Below, piece by piece: positions 43,717 to 52,483 of a stretch of DNA of 64,000 bases (the stretch's first letter is position 1; each line of letters begins with the position of its first letter). A program made the position numbers and the translations under genes. The DNA comes from Palsa-1400 sp036501625. Its GTDB lineage: Bacteria > Verrucomicrobiota > Verrucomicrobiia > Limisphaerales > Palsa-1400. Location of the stretch: assembly GCA_036501625.1 (NCBI GenBank), contig DASXZY010000038.1:62001-126000 (forward strand). The letters run 5' to 3'. The notes below the pieces were generated by a model, which ran no database searches, was not told the origin of the DNA, and was given only the letters and a program-made list of their open reading frames with translations.

Positions 43717-45531
43717 ATGGGCGAACCCAAGTCAAACGATGTCATGGAACGTATTGTCTCTCTGTGCAAACGCCGGGGGCTGATTTTTCAGTCTTCAGAG
43801 ATTTACGGGGGCATCAACGGCTTTTGGGATTACGGCCCCCTGGGCGCTGAACTCAAGCGCAACGTCAAGGATTTCTGGTGGCGCGTCATGACCCGCCTGC
43901 GCGATGATGTGGCCGGACTGGACGCGACCATCATCATGCATCCCAAAATCTGGGAGGCCAGCGGCCACGCCAGCACCTTCGCCGATCCGATGGTCGATTG
44001 CCTGCTGACCAAAAAACGATACCGGGCCGACCAGATCGACCCGCAAAGCGGGGTTGCTTATCACTTTTCGGGCGCCGAAGACAGCGCGCCGGCGGCCGGG
44101 GAGAAGCCCAAAGTTTGCGACGAGCCGTACGCGTTTCTGGTCCCAACCGAAAAGCAGGCCGAGGCCGCCCGCCAGGCCGGCAAAACATTTTATAAGCAGC
44201 GCGGCTTGGCCAATCCGCGCCTGCTGGGCGAGCGTTCCGAAAAGGTCGTTGATTCGACCCAATTCAATCCCGAAAACGGCAGCCTGCTTACGGCGCCGCG
44301 CCTGTTCAACCTGATGTTCAAGACGTTCGTCGGGCCGGTCGAGAGCGCCGAGAACGCGGCGTATTTGCGCCCGGAAACGGCGCAAGCCATCTTCGCTCAA
44401 TTCAAGACGGTGGCGGAAGTCGCGCGGCAGAAAGTGCCGTTCGGGATTTGCCAGATCGGCAAGGCATTTCGCAACGAGATCAATCCGCGCAATTTTACTT
44501 TCCGCTCGCGCGAGTTTGAGCAAATGGAACTGGAGTTTTTCATCCGGCCGGACGAGGCGGTCGAAGCCATCGCCGGCAGCGTGGCGCGGCCGGAGCGGGC
44601 AGGGCATCCCGGAGCGCCGCAGCCGAATTGGGGTTGGCAGATGTGGCACAAGTATTGGGTGGAGGAACGGCTCGCATTCTATGAACAGATCGGGCTGCCG
44701 CGCGCCAGCCTCGTCGAATACTGGCAAAAGCCGGAGGAACTGGCCCATTACGCCCGCGCCACTGTCGATATTCTTTACAAATTCCCGTTCAGCAAGCGGA
44801 ACGAAAAAGGGGAACTGGCTGGGGAGGAATTGGAGGGCGTCGCGGCCCGGAGCGATTTTGACCTTTCGCAACACCAGCGTTTTTCCGGCAAGTCCATGAC
44901 GGTTTTCGACGAAGAATTGAAGACGGCATGGGCAAAATTGGATGAAGCCAAGAAGGCCGCGCTGGCGGGCCGTTACTTTGAGAGCCGCCGCGCGTATCTC
45001 GTCAAGACGAACGAACCGGCGGAACAGGCCGAACGCCAGGCGCGCGAGGAAGCCGCCGCCCTGGGCAATGGCACCTACGTGCCGCACGTGATCGAGCCGT
45101 CGGCGGGCGTGGACCGCCTGGCGCTGGCGCTGATCTGCAACGCTTATTGCGAGGACGAAGCGCCGGACGAGAAAGGGAAGCTGGAGAAGCGCATCGTCAT
45201 GCGCTTCAGCCCCAGGATTGCGCCGGTCAAAGTGGCCGTTTTCCCGCTGCTTAAAAACCGGCCCGAACTGGTGGCCAAGGCGCTGGAAGTCCGCGATTTG
45301 CTGCGGCCGCTGATGAGCCTATCTTACGACGATGGTGGGGCCATTGGCCGCCGTTATCGCCGGCAGGATGAGGCGGGCACGCCGTTTGGCGTGACGATTG
45401 ATTTCGAGACGCTGGGCGAAGAGGATGGCAACCTCAAAGATACTGTCACCCTGCGCGACCGCGATACCATGAAACAAACTCGGGTCAAAATAACTGACCT
45501 GCCGACTCTGCTGCTGGCAAGGATTCAATGA
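43717..45531 (+). CDS. glyQS: glycyl-tRNA synthetase, homodimeric type
   Basis: This 604-residue class II synthetase charges tRNA-Gly. The start 'RIVSLCKRRGLIFQSSEIYGG' is followed by 'GFWDYGPLGAELKRNVKDFW'. Class II motif 2 is in 'AFRNEINPRNFTFRSREFEQMELE', abridged, near residue 265. Motif 3 is 'VIEPSAGVDRLALALICNAY' near 460. The anticodon-binding domain follows ('PVKVAVFPLLKN'). A Verrucomicrobia/Bacteroidetes-type insertion lies between motifs 1 and 2. The GTG at 43699 is a possible earlier start, but the ATG at 43717 fits the family better. DUF2127 overlaps its end. Confidence 0.95.
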   Translation: MGEPKSNDVMERIVSLCKRRGLIFQSSEIYGGINGFWDYGPLGAELKRNVKDFWWRVMTRLRDDVAGLDATIIMHPKIWEASGHASTFADPMVDCLLTKKRYRADQIDPQSGVAYHFSGAEDSAPAAGEKPKVCDEPYAFLVPTEKQAEAARQAGKTFYKQRGLANPRLLGERSEKVVDSTQFNPENGSLLTAPRLFNLMFKTFVGPVESAENAAYLRPETAQAIFAQFKTVAEVARQKVPFGICQIGKAFRNEINPRNFTFRSREFEQMELEFFIRPDEAVEAIAGSVARPERAGHPGAPQPNWGWQMWHKYWVEERLAFYEQIGLPRASLVEYWQKPEELAHYARATVDILYKFPFSKRNEKGELAGEELEGVAARSDFDLSQHQRFSGKSMTVFDEELKTAWAKLDEAKKAALAGRYFESRRAYLVKTNEPAEQAERQAREEAAALGNGTYVPHVIEPSAGVDRLALALICNAYCEDEAPDEKGKLEKRIVMRFSPRIAPVKVAVFPLLKNRPELVAKALEVRDLLRPLMSLSYDDGGAIGRRYRRQDEAGTPFGVTIDFETLGEEDGNLKDTVTLRDRDTMKQTRVKITDLPTLLLARIQ

Positions 45532-46076
45532 TGTCACCCGAAGCCGGCGGACATGCGCATGATATGCCGTCGCTGGCGGCCGAGCCGCCCTTGAGACGCG
45601 CGCCAACGCTCTACGCGATCATTTTGTTCAAAATTGGCAAAGGCATTCTTTTTTGCGCCTTTGGCATTGTTCTTTATTTTCAAGCCACGCATGACTTGCC
45701 CAAGGAGTGGGATGACTTTCTCAAACTCCCGACAGTCGAACATATTTTCAACCGTCTTCGCATCCACCCTGAAAACAAGTTTTTCCAGCACGTCGCCGAA
45801 CAGATCGACAATGTGACGGTCGCGCAAGTGCATGTTTGGGCTTTGGGCATCATTGGCTTTTCGCTGTTTCCGCTGGTGGAGGGGACGGGGTTGCTTTTTC
45901 GCGTCCCGTGGGCCGGATGGCTGACGATCGGGGAATCTGCCTTTTTCGTGCCGATTGAACTGTACGAACTGGCTAAAAAGTTTTCCTACTACATGTTGCT
46001 GGTCATGATCATCAACATCCTGATCGTCTGGTATCTTTACGCCTACCGCCAGACGCTCTTCCACCATCATCATTGA
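45528..46076 (+). CDS. DUF2127 family membrane protein
   Basis: This 182-residue protein has four predicted membrane helices ('LYAIILFKIGKGILFCAFGI', 'VHVWALGIIGFSLFPLVEG', 'AGWLTIGESAFFVPIELYEL' and 'YYMLLVMIINILIVWYLY') and a His-rich C-terminus (HHHH). The Pfam family is named DUF2127 and its role is unknown. It starts in ATGATG; the stop codon of the synthetase overlaps it by 4 bases, so translation may be coupled. No partner gene is seen downstream. Confidence 0.8.
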   Translation: MMSPEAGGHAHDMPSLAAEPPLRRAPTLYAIILFKIGKGILFCAFGIVLYFQATHDLPKEWDDFLKLPTVEHIFNRLRIHPENKFFQHVAEQIDNVTVAQVHVWALGIIGFSLFPLVEGTGLLFRVPWAGWLTIGESAFFVPIELYELAKKFSYYMLLVMIINILIVWYLYAYRQTLFHHHH

Positions 46077-46410
46077 CGCGGATGTTTCGTGTTGGGCAGA
46101 GCGGCTTGACCTGGCACAGCAGCGCATCAATTTCTGGATCGATGCCCAAACGCAGCCGCCGCTGCAATTCAGGGTCCATGTGGGGGAATCGGCCCACTTG
46201 GGATCCTTCGCTGTGATACCGCGGTTCGTCGCCGGGAGTCTCGCTCCTAATCCTGCCTCACCCATTCCGCAGGCCGGTTGAGACGGGAATGCTGCCGGAT
46301 TTCCATCGGTTCATTCGACAAACGCGGCGCGACTCGGCTGGAGCCTTGTCCTATCTTCAAATAAATGGAGGCTTGCGGCGCTCGCCCGTCCCGGATTGAG
46401 GAGTTGAAGG
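46077..46410. other. 334-base gene-free region
   Basis: No gene with a convincing composition. A short minus-strand frame around 46090-46200 reads MDPELQRRLRLGIDPEIDALL, which looks protein-like but is not followed by a coherent domain; it may be a relic. The third copy of the dispersed GC-rich repeat seen at 28027-28215 lies at 46359-46403, just before the end of the Dus gene. Confidence 0.5.
46359..46403. repeat. third copy of the dispersed GC-rich repeat core
   Basis: AAATAAATGG, a variable GC-rich stretch, then CGCCCGTCCCGGATTGAGG match unit 2 at 28166-28207 nearly base for base outside the middle. The surrounding TTAACTGCGTTT of the tandem units is absent. It shows that the element is dispersed across at least 18 kb. 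Confidence 0.55.
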
Positions 46411-47514
46411 TCACCAGACCTCCACGGGGCCTTTGGGCACCGGGATTTCTGTGCGTTGGGCTACGGCGGGTTCGCGCATGAATGAGGCCACGACCGGGGC
46501 CGGGCGGAAATGGGGCTTGAGGAGGCCGTCCTCATCGAGAAACTGGCGGCGCCAGCGGCGATAATCGCCAAGTATGGCGTTGAATTCTGCCATGCTCGCG
46601 AGGCGGACGATGCGTTTGTTGAATTCATTGGCGGGGCCGAAGCGCTTGGAATGCCACGGGCCGATTTTGCGGAACATCCGGCATCCGTGCTCCTCGCCGA
46701 AAATTTCCACCATCAAATCCAGATGCCGCCGCATGACCCGCACGCGTTCCTCGAAATCCGGCTCCGGCGGCACGCTGCCCGTCCGCAGATAATGCGCGGT
46801 GTCGAGGAAAATCCAGGGATGATAGAGCGCGCCGCGCCCAATGCTCACGCCCGCACAGCCGGTTTCGTCGAGCATCATTTTGGCGGCGGCGGGCGTGGTG
46901 ACGTCGCCATTGCCGAAGACCGGAATGCAGCGGACGGCCCGCACGACAGCGGCGATGCCGGCCAGATTAACCGAGCCGCCGAAACCTTGCTCGCGCGTGC
47001 GGCCATGCACGAAAATCGCGGCCGCGCCGGCATCCTCCAAGACGCGCGCCAGGTCTGGCGCTGTCAAATTCATATCGTCCCAGCCCAGGCGCATTTTGGC
47101 GGTAACGGGTATTTTGACCGCGTCAACCATGCCGCGCACGAGCGCCGCCGTTTTGTCCATCTCCGTCATCATGGCCGAGCCGCCGCCGACGCGGCACACC
47201 TTGCGAACCGGGCAGCCCATATTGATATCGACCGAGGCCACACCCAGCGAGGCGAGGAAGGCGGCCGCGTCGCGCATTTCCTCCGGGACGGACCCGAAAA
47301 GCTGGACGGCCAGCGGCTGGTCGGCGGCGCAGGTTTCAATGAGCTTGAGGGCTTTGGGATTGCGCTCCAGCAGGGAGCGGGCGTTGACCAGGTCCGTTGT
47401 GGCGAGGTCCAGCCCGCCAATTTCGCGCACGACCAGGCGGAAGGGCAAATTGGTGTAGCCTGCCAGGGGAGACAGGAACAGATTGGACTTCAACTGGAGC
47501 GAGCCGATTCGCAC
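46411..47514 (-). CDS. tRNA-dihydrouridine synthase, DusB-like
   Basis: This 367-residue FMN enzyme reduces uridines in tRNA D-loops. It shows 'LFLSPLAGYTNLPFRLVVRE' at the N-terminus and 'VDINMGCPVRKVCRVGGGSAMM', with the catalytic Cys of the CP-x-K-V-C type signature near residue 105. FMN/tRNA loops are 'IFVHGRTREQGFGG' near 170 and 'PVFGNGDVTTPAAAKMML' near 198. The start is GTG; an in-frame TGA lies five codons upstream. It is divergent from the DUF1080 gene. Confidence 0.93.
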   Translation of the reverse strand: MRIGSLQLKSNLFLSPLAGYTNLPFRLVVREIGGLDLATTDLVNARSLLERNPKALKLIETCAADQPLAVQLFGSVPEEMRDAAAFLASLGVASVDINMGCPVRKVCRVGGGSAMMTEMDKTAALVRGMVDAVKIPVTAKMRLGWDDMNLTAPDLARVLEDAGAAAIFVHGRTREQGFGGSVNLAGIAAVVRAVRCIPVFGNGDVTTPAAAKMMLDETGCAGVSIGRGALYHPWIFLDTAHYLRTGSVPPEPDFEERVRVMRRHLDLMVEIFGEEHGCRMFRKIGPWHSKRFGPANEFNKRIVRLASMAEFNAILGDYRRWRRQFLDEDGLLKPHFRPAPVVASFMREPAVAQRTEIPVPKGPVEVW

Positions 47515-47577
47515 AGACTCAATGAATCACGAAACGCCGGCGAAGGAAAGCGCGCAAAACCGGGCGCTTTTTTGGCA

Positions 47578-47605
47578 TTGCTCTTTGCGGAGGATGCGCT
47601 ATACA
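47578..47605 (+). promoter_or_regulatory. candidate promoter of the DUF1080 gene, near-leaderless
   Basis: TTGCTC (47578-47583), a 16-base gap and TATACA (47600-47605) fit the sigma-70 pattern. The expected transcription start (about 47612) is one base before the ATG at 47613, so the transcript would have almost no leader. This is inference from position and match only. Confidence 0.5.
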
Positions 47606-47612
47606 TCCCGCC

Positions 47613-48332
47613 ATGACATTATCTAAATCCATTTTGGTTTCCGCGTCGTCCCTGATGCTGCTGGCGCTGCCATCTTTCGCGCAGGATAACAATACTTTGA
47701 CCGATGCCGAAAAGGCCGACGGCTGGCAATTGCTCTTCAACGGCACGAACTTCGACGGCTGGCATAATTTCAAGAAGGAAGGCGTCGCGCCCGGCTGGAA
47801 AGTCGAGGACGGAGCCATGGTGGATTTCGAGCACGGCGGCGACATCGTCACCAGCAAAGAATACGATTGGTTTGAATTGGAATTGGATTACCGCATCTCC
47901 GAGGACGGCAACAGCGGCATCATGTTTCACGTGACCGACAAGGGGCCGACCATCTGGTATACCGGGCCGGAATTTCAACTCGAGGACAATGCGACGGCGG
48001 CCGACCCCTGGCGTTGCGGCTGGCTTTACGGATTGTACAAGCCGCCGACCGACCCCGCCACCGGCAAGCCGATCGACGCCACCAAGCCCGCCAACCAGTG
48101 GAACCACGTGCGCCTGGTCATCACCCCGCAGAAGTGCGAACATTACATCAATGGCGTGAAATACTTTGAGTACGTCCTGCACAGCGACGATTTCAACGAC
48201 CGCGTGGCCAAAAGCAAATTCGGCAAAATGCGCGGCTTTGCCAAATCGGATATTGGCTCCATTGGCCTGCAGGGAGATCATCCGGGCGCGGTTTCATTCC
48301 GCAACGTCAAGATCAAGGTGGTCAAGCAATAG
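47613..48332 (+). CDS. secreted DUF1080 (3-keto-disaccharide hydrolase-type) protein
   Basis: This 239-residue protein has a signal peptide (SASSLMLLALPSFA) and a single DUF1080 domain. Landmarks are 'WQLLFNGTNFDGWHNFKKEG' near residue 30, 'GWKVEDGAMVDFEHGGDIVT', 'WFELELDYRISEDGNSGIMFH' (abridged) and 'GSIGLQGDHPGAVSFRNVKI' at the end. DUF1080 proteins are very common in Planctomycetes and Verrucomicrobia, and several act on keto-sugars produced by Gfo/Idh-type enzymes; the Tat-exported oxidoreductase at 16.3 kb could supply such substrates. This link is inference. Confidence 0.9.
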   Translation: MTLSKSILVSASSLMLLALPSFAQDNNTLTDAEKADGWQLLFNGTNFDGWHNFKKEGVAPGWKVEDGAMVDFEHGGDIVTSKEYDWFELELDYRISEDGNSGIMFHVTDKGPTIWYTGPEFQLEDNATAADPWRCGWLYGLYKPPTDPATGKPIDATKPANQWNHVRLVITPQKCEHYINGVKYFEYVLHSDDFNDRVAKSKFGKMRGFAKSDIGSIGLQGDHPGAVSFRNVKIKVVKQ

Positions 48333-48415
48333 CTCCACCCGCGGGCGGGCGGGCTGAAAGTCAATTGGCGCGCCGCGCAAAGTCGATTGGCTCAAATTCA
48401 GCCCGGCCTGCTGGA

Positions 48416-49105
48416 TCATGAATTCAAATCGGTTCGAGACGAATTCATTGCCGCACGGCGCCGGTGGCATTTGGAACGGCCAATGTTCATCAATTGGAAG
48501 AGTGATCTGTTTGCCTGTCTCGCAGTCCGCCGCCACGAAAAGCACTGGTCCGCGCGCACAACTTCGACGGCGCTTCGCAACTGATCTTCCGTGTACAAGA
48601 CCGCCGGGAGGGGCGAAAAAGGGGAAAGTTTGTCCTTCATTCGCTTGGCGCTGGAACGCGATTCGGATTCCCCTTCAACCAGGACAGTGACTGGAATCCC
48701 CAGCACGCGAAGCAAGATAGGTATTAACTTGAAGGCGCCAACGTGAAAAAACACCAGGATCACGCGGCGTTTCTTTTGGCGGGCTTCTTGAATGTGTTCG
48801 AGACCCTCGGTTTGGAAGCGGGCCTGCCATTTCGGAGCGGCTAATCGGTCCGGGATAAAATCAAGACAATGCCCCAACAGGCAATTCATGCGGGACCGCC
48901 ATGCGTTGAGCGGCGATGGCGGCTCGCCAAAGTATTCGGGAAAACGCCGGTTCAACGAAAAGGCCGCGCGCGCGAAGGCGAAAGGCGCCAGCGCCATATA
49001 AAGGCCGGCCGGCGAGACGCCCCGTCCCAAATGCCGCATGGCGTAAAAGGCCAAAAGCTCGATTCTATCTTTCGTCTTTGCTAAAGACGGTGTTGCGGGG
49101 TTCAT
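48416..49105 (-). pseudogene. frameshifted LpxL/HtrB-like lysophospholipid acyltransferase
   Basis: The first 190 codons read as an acyltransferase of the LpxL-type family, with 'ILVFFHVGAFKLIPILLRVLGIPVTVL', abridged, where H-x4-K stands in place of H-x4-D/E. After 'EVVRADQ' the frame breaks. The next frame continues sensibly with 'LFVAADCETGKQITLPIDEH', and the third frame then gives 'ATGAVRQ', as in relatives that read FQMATGAVR. Each shift is explained by one missing G (near 48545 and near 48468). No C-terminal domain can be recovered after that. The gene is either decaying or affected by sequence errors. Confidence 0.62.
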
Positions 49106-49268
49106 TGCTGATACGTTAAGGAGTTCCGGCGCAAAGGGCGAATTTTTTCAATCAAGATGGGACGAAAACCTCGCGTGCGGAACGGGAACCCCTTTTTCCC
49201 GGCTTATAGGGCGATTCTCATTGACAGGCCGGGGCCGCTGCTTCATTGTCTGGCCAACGCCAACGCAC

Positions 49269-50156
49269 TTGAAGACGGCAAGCAAAAGCGGCCGGCGGGC
49301 CTTTACGCTGATTGAGTTGCTGGTGGTGATAGCCATTATCGCCATCCTGGCCTCCCTTTTGCTTCCCGCTTTGAGCAAGGCCAAGCAGAATTCCTCGGTC
49401 ACCGTTTGCCTGTCAAATCAAAAGAATCTGATCGCCGCGTGGATCATGTACTCCGATGACAACCGCGACTATGTCGTGGGCAGCATGTGCAATTCGACTG
49501 CCGCGGGCGTCACCACGGATTGGCGCATCGGCTACGGAGGAGCGCTCTCGGTCAATCCGCCCTTGAACCTCCCGGCCCAAGAGGGGGCCATCTTCTACGA
49601 GCAGGAAGGGTTCAAAGAAGGCAAACTTTTTCCCTACGCGAAGAACCCCAAGATCATTCATTGCCCCGGCGATCCCCGGCCCTATACGTCCCCGCAGCCG
49701 GGCACACCGCAAACACTTCCGGGGTCTCTGGGATACGACAGCTATTCGATGCCCGATGGGCTTAACGGCAGCGGCAATGATTCGGAAGCCGGCATCCTCA
49801 AACGCGGACAGCTTATCCATCCTTCGGACCGGTTCTGCTTCGTGGAGGAGAACGATCCGCGCGGAGACAACGAGGGTTCCTGGGAATTCGACGACAGCGG
49901 CCCCGCCGACAACTATCAAAATTCAGCCTGGGTGGACAGCCCCGCCGTCTTCCACGTCATCAGCAGCACCTTTGGCTGGTGCGACGGCCACGCCTCCAAT
50001 CGCCGCTGGCTCTTGATCAACACAGAGACGTTCGCCGGGTCGCTGAATGTTAATAAATTTTACGACTCGCCCATCCCGCCGAACAATGCGGACATCATTT
50101 TCATTGCCAGGAGCTACCCCTACCTGGGCGGGGGCGGCATCGTTGGCAATCCGTAG
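49269..50156 (+). CDS. prepilin-like secreted protein, H-X9-DG type
   Basis: This protein of about 295 residues has a short basic leader and 'RRAFTLIELLVVIAIIAILA', then 'LSKAKQNSSVTVCLSNQKNL'. Near its end it has the Asp-Gly-His motif 'FGWCDGHASNRRW' of the processing-associated domain. I favour a TTG start at 49269, giving (M)KTASKSGRRAFTL. The TTG at 49221 also opens the frame, but it coincides with a TTGACA box (49221-49226) that looks like a -35 element, with CATTGT (49244-49249) as the -10. Transcription would then begin near 49256, after that codon. Confidence 0.82.
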   Translation: MKTASKSGRRAFTLIELLVVIAIIAILASLLLPALSKAKQNSSVTVCLSNQKNLIAAWIMYSDDNRDYVVGSMCNSTAAGVTTDWRIGYGGALSVNPPLNLPAQEGAIFYEQEGFKEGKLFPYAKNPKIIHCPGDPRPYTSPQPGTPQTLPGSLGYDSYSMPDGLNGSGNDSEAGILKRGQLIHPSDRFCFVEENDPRGDNEGSWEFDDSGPADNYQNSAWVDSPAVFHVISSTFGWCDGHASNRRWLLINTETFAGSLNVNKFYDSPIPPNNADIIFIARSYPYLGGGGIVGNP

Positions 50157-50163
50157 TTTCCGC

Positions 50164-52317
50164 TCATGGCGAGACCACGCGGTAGAAGCGCGCGGTGGAA
50201 GCCGGCAAGTTGGTGTCGGTAAATGTCACCGATATTCCGCCCGCGTTAGTCATGCTCCCCACGATGTTCGTCCATATGCCGGTGAACAAATCCGTGGTGG
50301 ACTCGACCGAATACGTGCCGTTGGAGACGGCCGAATATACGAGCGTGACGGAACCGTCATTGTTGACAGTCACGCCCGTGATGGCGGGAGGCAGCATGAT
50401 GACAAACTCCTCGCTGGCGGCGGTCGCGGTGGCGGCGCCAAAACTGGGCATGGCGGCCAGGGCATTCGTGCCGGGCTGGCTGATTGACAGGTCGTTGAAA
50501 TGCGCGATGCCAGCGGCATCGGTCGTGCGGGTGAGCGTGCCGCCCAAAAGGCCCGGCCCTCTGGCGAGCGATAATATGATTTGCGCGCCAACCACCGGCT
50601 GGCCGTTGATGTCCTCCGCTTGAACCCGCGCCTCAGGGATAATCATGCCGCCGGGCGGTGTGCCGCTGGGCTGGGCCAAGAAGGACAGCGTCTGCACCGG
50701 CACCGGCGCGGGTTGCGAGAGCAGGCCGAAGACCGCCACGCCGTTGGTCGAACCGGCATAGACCTTGCCATTGGAGATCATCGGGGTGGCGTACTTGTTG
50801 CCTCCGCCAAAACCATCGCGATTGCCCGCGGCTTGGGCGCTGCTGTAAATCTCAGTCGAGACGTTCGCGGCTGAGAAAGCCTCCAGGATGGCGGAAGAAT
50901 TATTGGGCGAATTGATGACCCAGACAATGCCATTGGAGTTGTTGCTGCCCGAGACGCTCGGTGTCGCGCCCGTCGCGCCCGCTGTGGACGCACTGGTTGC
51001 CGAGGTCACACCGAGGCGGGCTTTGATAAAGGGGAAAGCCCTCAAACGATCATTGTTGGCGCAATAAAAAAGCGTGCTGTTAAAATAGGCCGGCATCGAA
51101 AAAACAGCGCCGCCCAGCAGGCTGGTCACCTCCTGGTAAATGGCTTTGTTGTTGCCGGGATTGAATTTCCCCATGCGGGCCAGGTCCACGAGGTAAATAT
51201 TTTCATCCTTGCCCGCTCCCACCGCAAGCTGGCGAGGCGCGCCATTGGAATCGATCATGGTCGGCAAGACAATGGCCCCGCCAGAACCGAGGTCCGTATC
51301 CCCGCCGCTTTGAGAGACGGTGTTGGAGGTCTCGAAATAATCGGCCACGGCCAGAGCGCGATTGGTGGTGGAGATTTTTAGGAAGCCGTTGCCATAATCA
51401 TTGTTGACGGGGAACCCGCTGGCATTGGTTTGCCCGTCGAAAATGCCGTTGGCGTCAAGAAAAACGATATTGCTGCCGGAGTCGGCCGCCATGGCTGTAT
51501 TGCCCATCCAAATGGCCCCGCGGTTGCCGTTGGGTGTGACGTTGATGATGTTCGTTTGCCCCAGCGTGTGTTCATCGTAGCCCATGATCCAGCCCGTGTA
51601 AGGGTTGATGTCGCAATGAGATGCCCACGCCGTGTAAATCACTCCGCCAAGCAGGAGCAGGCCCGCCCGCTCCTTGTATTGGGACGGATCAAAGATGACA
51701 GATCCGGCGCTGCTGTTGGCGCCCGTGCCGGGATAACTGCCGCTGATCAGAGCTGGAGCGAGGCGCTCAGCGCCGGTGGCCAGGTCCAGCGCGTGCAATC
51801 GCTGGTAGTAGGTTCCGGAGGCATTCCTGCTCATCGCCACCACGAAAAGGGTGCCGTTGGAGCCGAATTGGCGGTCAATGACTGGGGTGCTGGTAATGCC
51901 AATGATCGGCGCGACCTGGCTGCAATTGCGGTCGTCGGAAGCGGTTTCGCCGGCGTCAAGCAATGAGACGCGCCAAAACAAATTCGTTGAATCAGCGTCG
52001 TAGGCATACACGGTGTCGTTTTCGGTGGCCAGGACGACGACGTTGCGGAAACCCGCGCCCGGAATGAGAACGCCGCTGGTCCGGAGCGGCTCCGCATCGA
52101 CATGGGCGTCGGCGTTCAAAAACCACAGCTTGCCAAAGCTGCCCAAGTTGACATTGGAGGGAGCGAGGATGGTTTCGTTGGTGTATTGGCCGTCGCGGGC
52201 GTTGTCGTTGTGAAAGGTCAGCACATCCTTGCTTTGCGCGCGGGCCTCCGGCGCAAGGCAAAGGAAAAACGCGGCGGCGGAAAGAGCGCTGACATAGTCA
52301 AGTATAATTAGTTTCAT
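50164..52317 (-). CDS. secreted PQQ-like beta-propeller protein with Ig-like C-terminus
   Basis: This 717-residue protein has a signal peptide (SALSAAAFFLCLAPEARA). It then has a propeller-type domain ('VLATENDTVYAYDADSTNLFW', abridged, and 'NGTLFVVAMSRNASGTYYQRLHALDLATG'-like segments) over residues 30-520. A Big/invasin-type Ig domain ('EARVQAEDINGQPVVGAQII', residues 565-630) and a terminal beta-rich repeat ('GTYSVESTTDLFTGIWTNIV') follow. The last motif resembles the tail of the giant Ig-like protein at 39.4 kb. It lacks a sorting tail. Its binding target is unknown. It is divergent from ptsI. Confidence 0.82.
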   Translation of the reverse strand: MKLIILDYVSALSAAAFFLCLAPEARAQSKDVLTFHNDNARDGQYTNETILAPSNVNLGSFGKLWFLNADAHVDAEPLRTSGVLIPGAGFRNVVVLATENDTVYAYDADSTNLFWRVSLLDAGETASDDRNCSQVAPIIGITSTPVIDRQFGSNGTLFVVAMSRNASGTYYQRLHALDLATGAERLAPALISGSYPGTGANSSAGSVIFDPSQYKERAGLLLLGGVIYTAWASHCDINPYTGWIMGYDEHTLGQTNIINVTPNGNRGAIWMGNTAMAADSGSNIVFLDANGIFDGQTNASGFPVNNDYGNGFLKISTTNRALAVADYFETSNTVSQSGGDTDLGSGGAIVLPTMIDSNGAPRQLAVGAGKDENIYLVDLARMGKFNPGNNKAIYQEVTSLLGGAVFSMPAYFNSTLFYCANNDRLRAFPFIKARLGVTSATSASTAGATGATPSVSGSNNSNGIVWVINSPNNSSAILEAFSAANVSTEIYSSAQAAGNRDGFGGGNKYATPMISNGKVYAGSTNGVAVFGLLSQPAPVPVQTLSFLAQPSGTPPGGMIIPEARVQAEDINGQPVVGAQIILSLARGPGLLGGTLTRTTDAAGIAHFNDLSISQPGTNALAAMPSFGAATATAASEEFVIMLPPAITGVTVNNDGSVTLVYSAVSNGTYSVESTTDLFTGIWTNIVGSMTNAGGISVTFTDTNLPASTARFYRVVSP

Positions 52318-52483
52318 AATAAGACGGGTCGCGTGGAGGGACTAAACGCTAATCTCAGAAGCGGGCGATGTCAAATTGCGGCCCATAAATCTATTTGCTA
52401 GCATCGGCGCGGCGCGGTATGGTCGCGCAAGATTAACCCAAGAATTGCTTTGCGAAAAGCGGGCGTGGCATTAAGTATTGTTT

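Noticed and set aside
45534..46265. 243-residue minus-strand frame over the DUF2127 gene
   Set aside because: The plus-strand frame has four clear membrane helices; this one is composed of His/Asp/Gln shadow residues.
49221..49223. TTG start for the second prepilin gene
   Set aside because: It coincides with a likely -35 box (TTGACA), and a more natural leader begins at the TTG at 49269.
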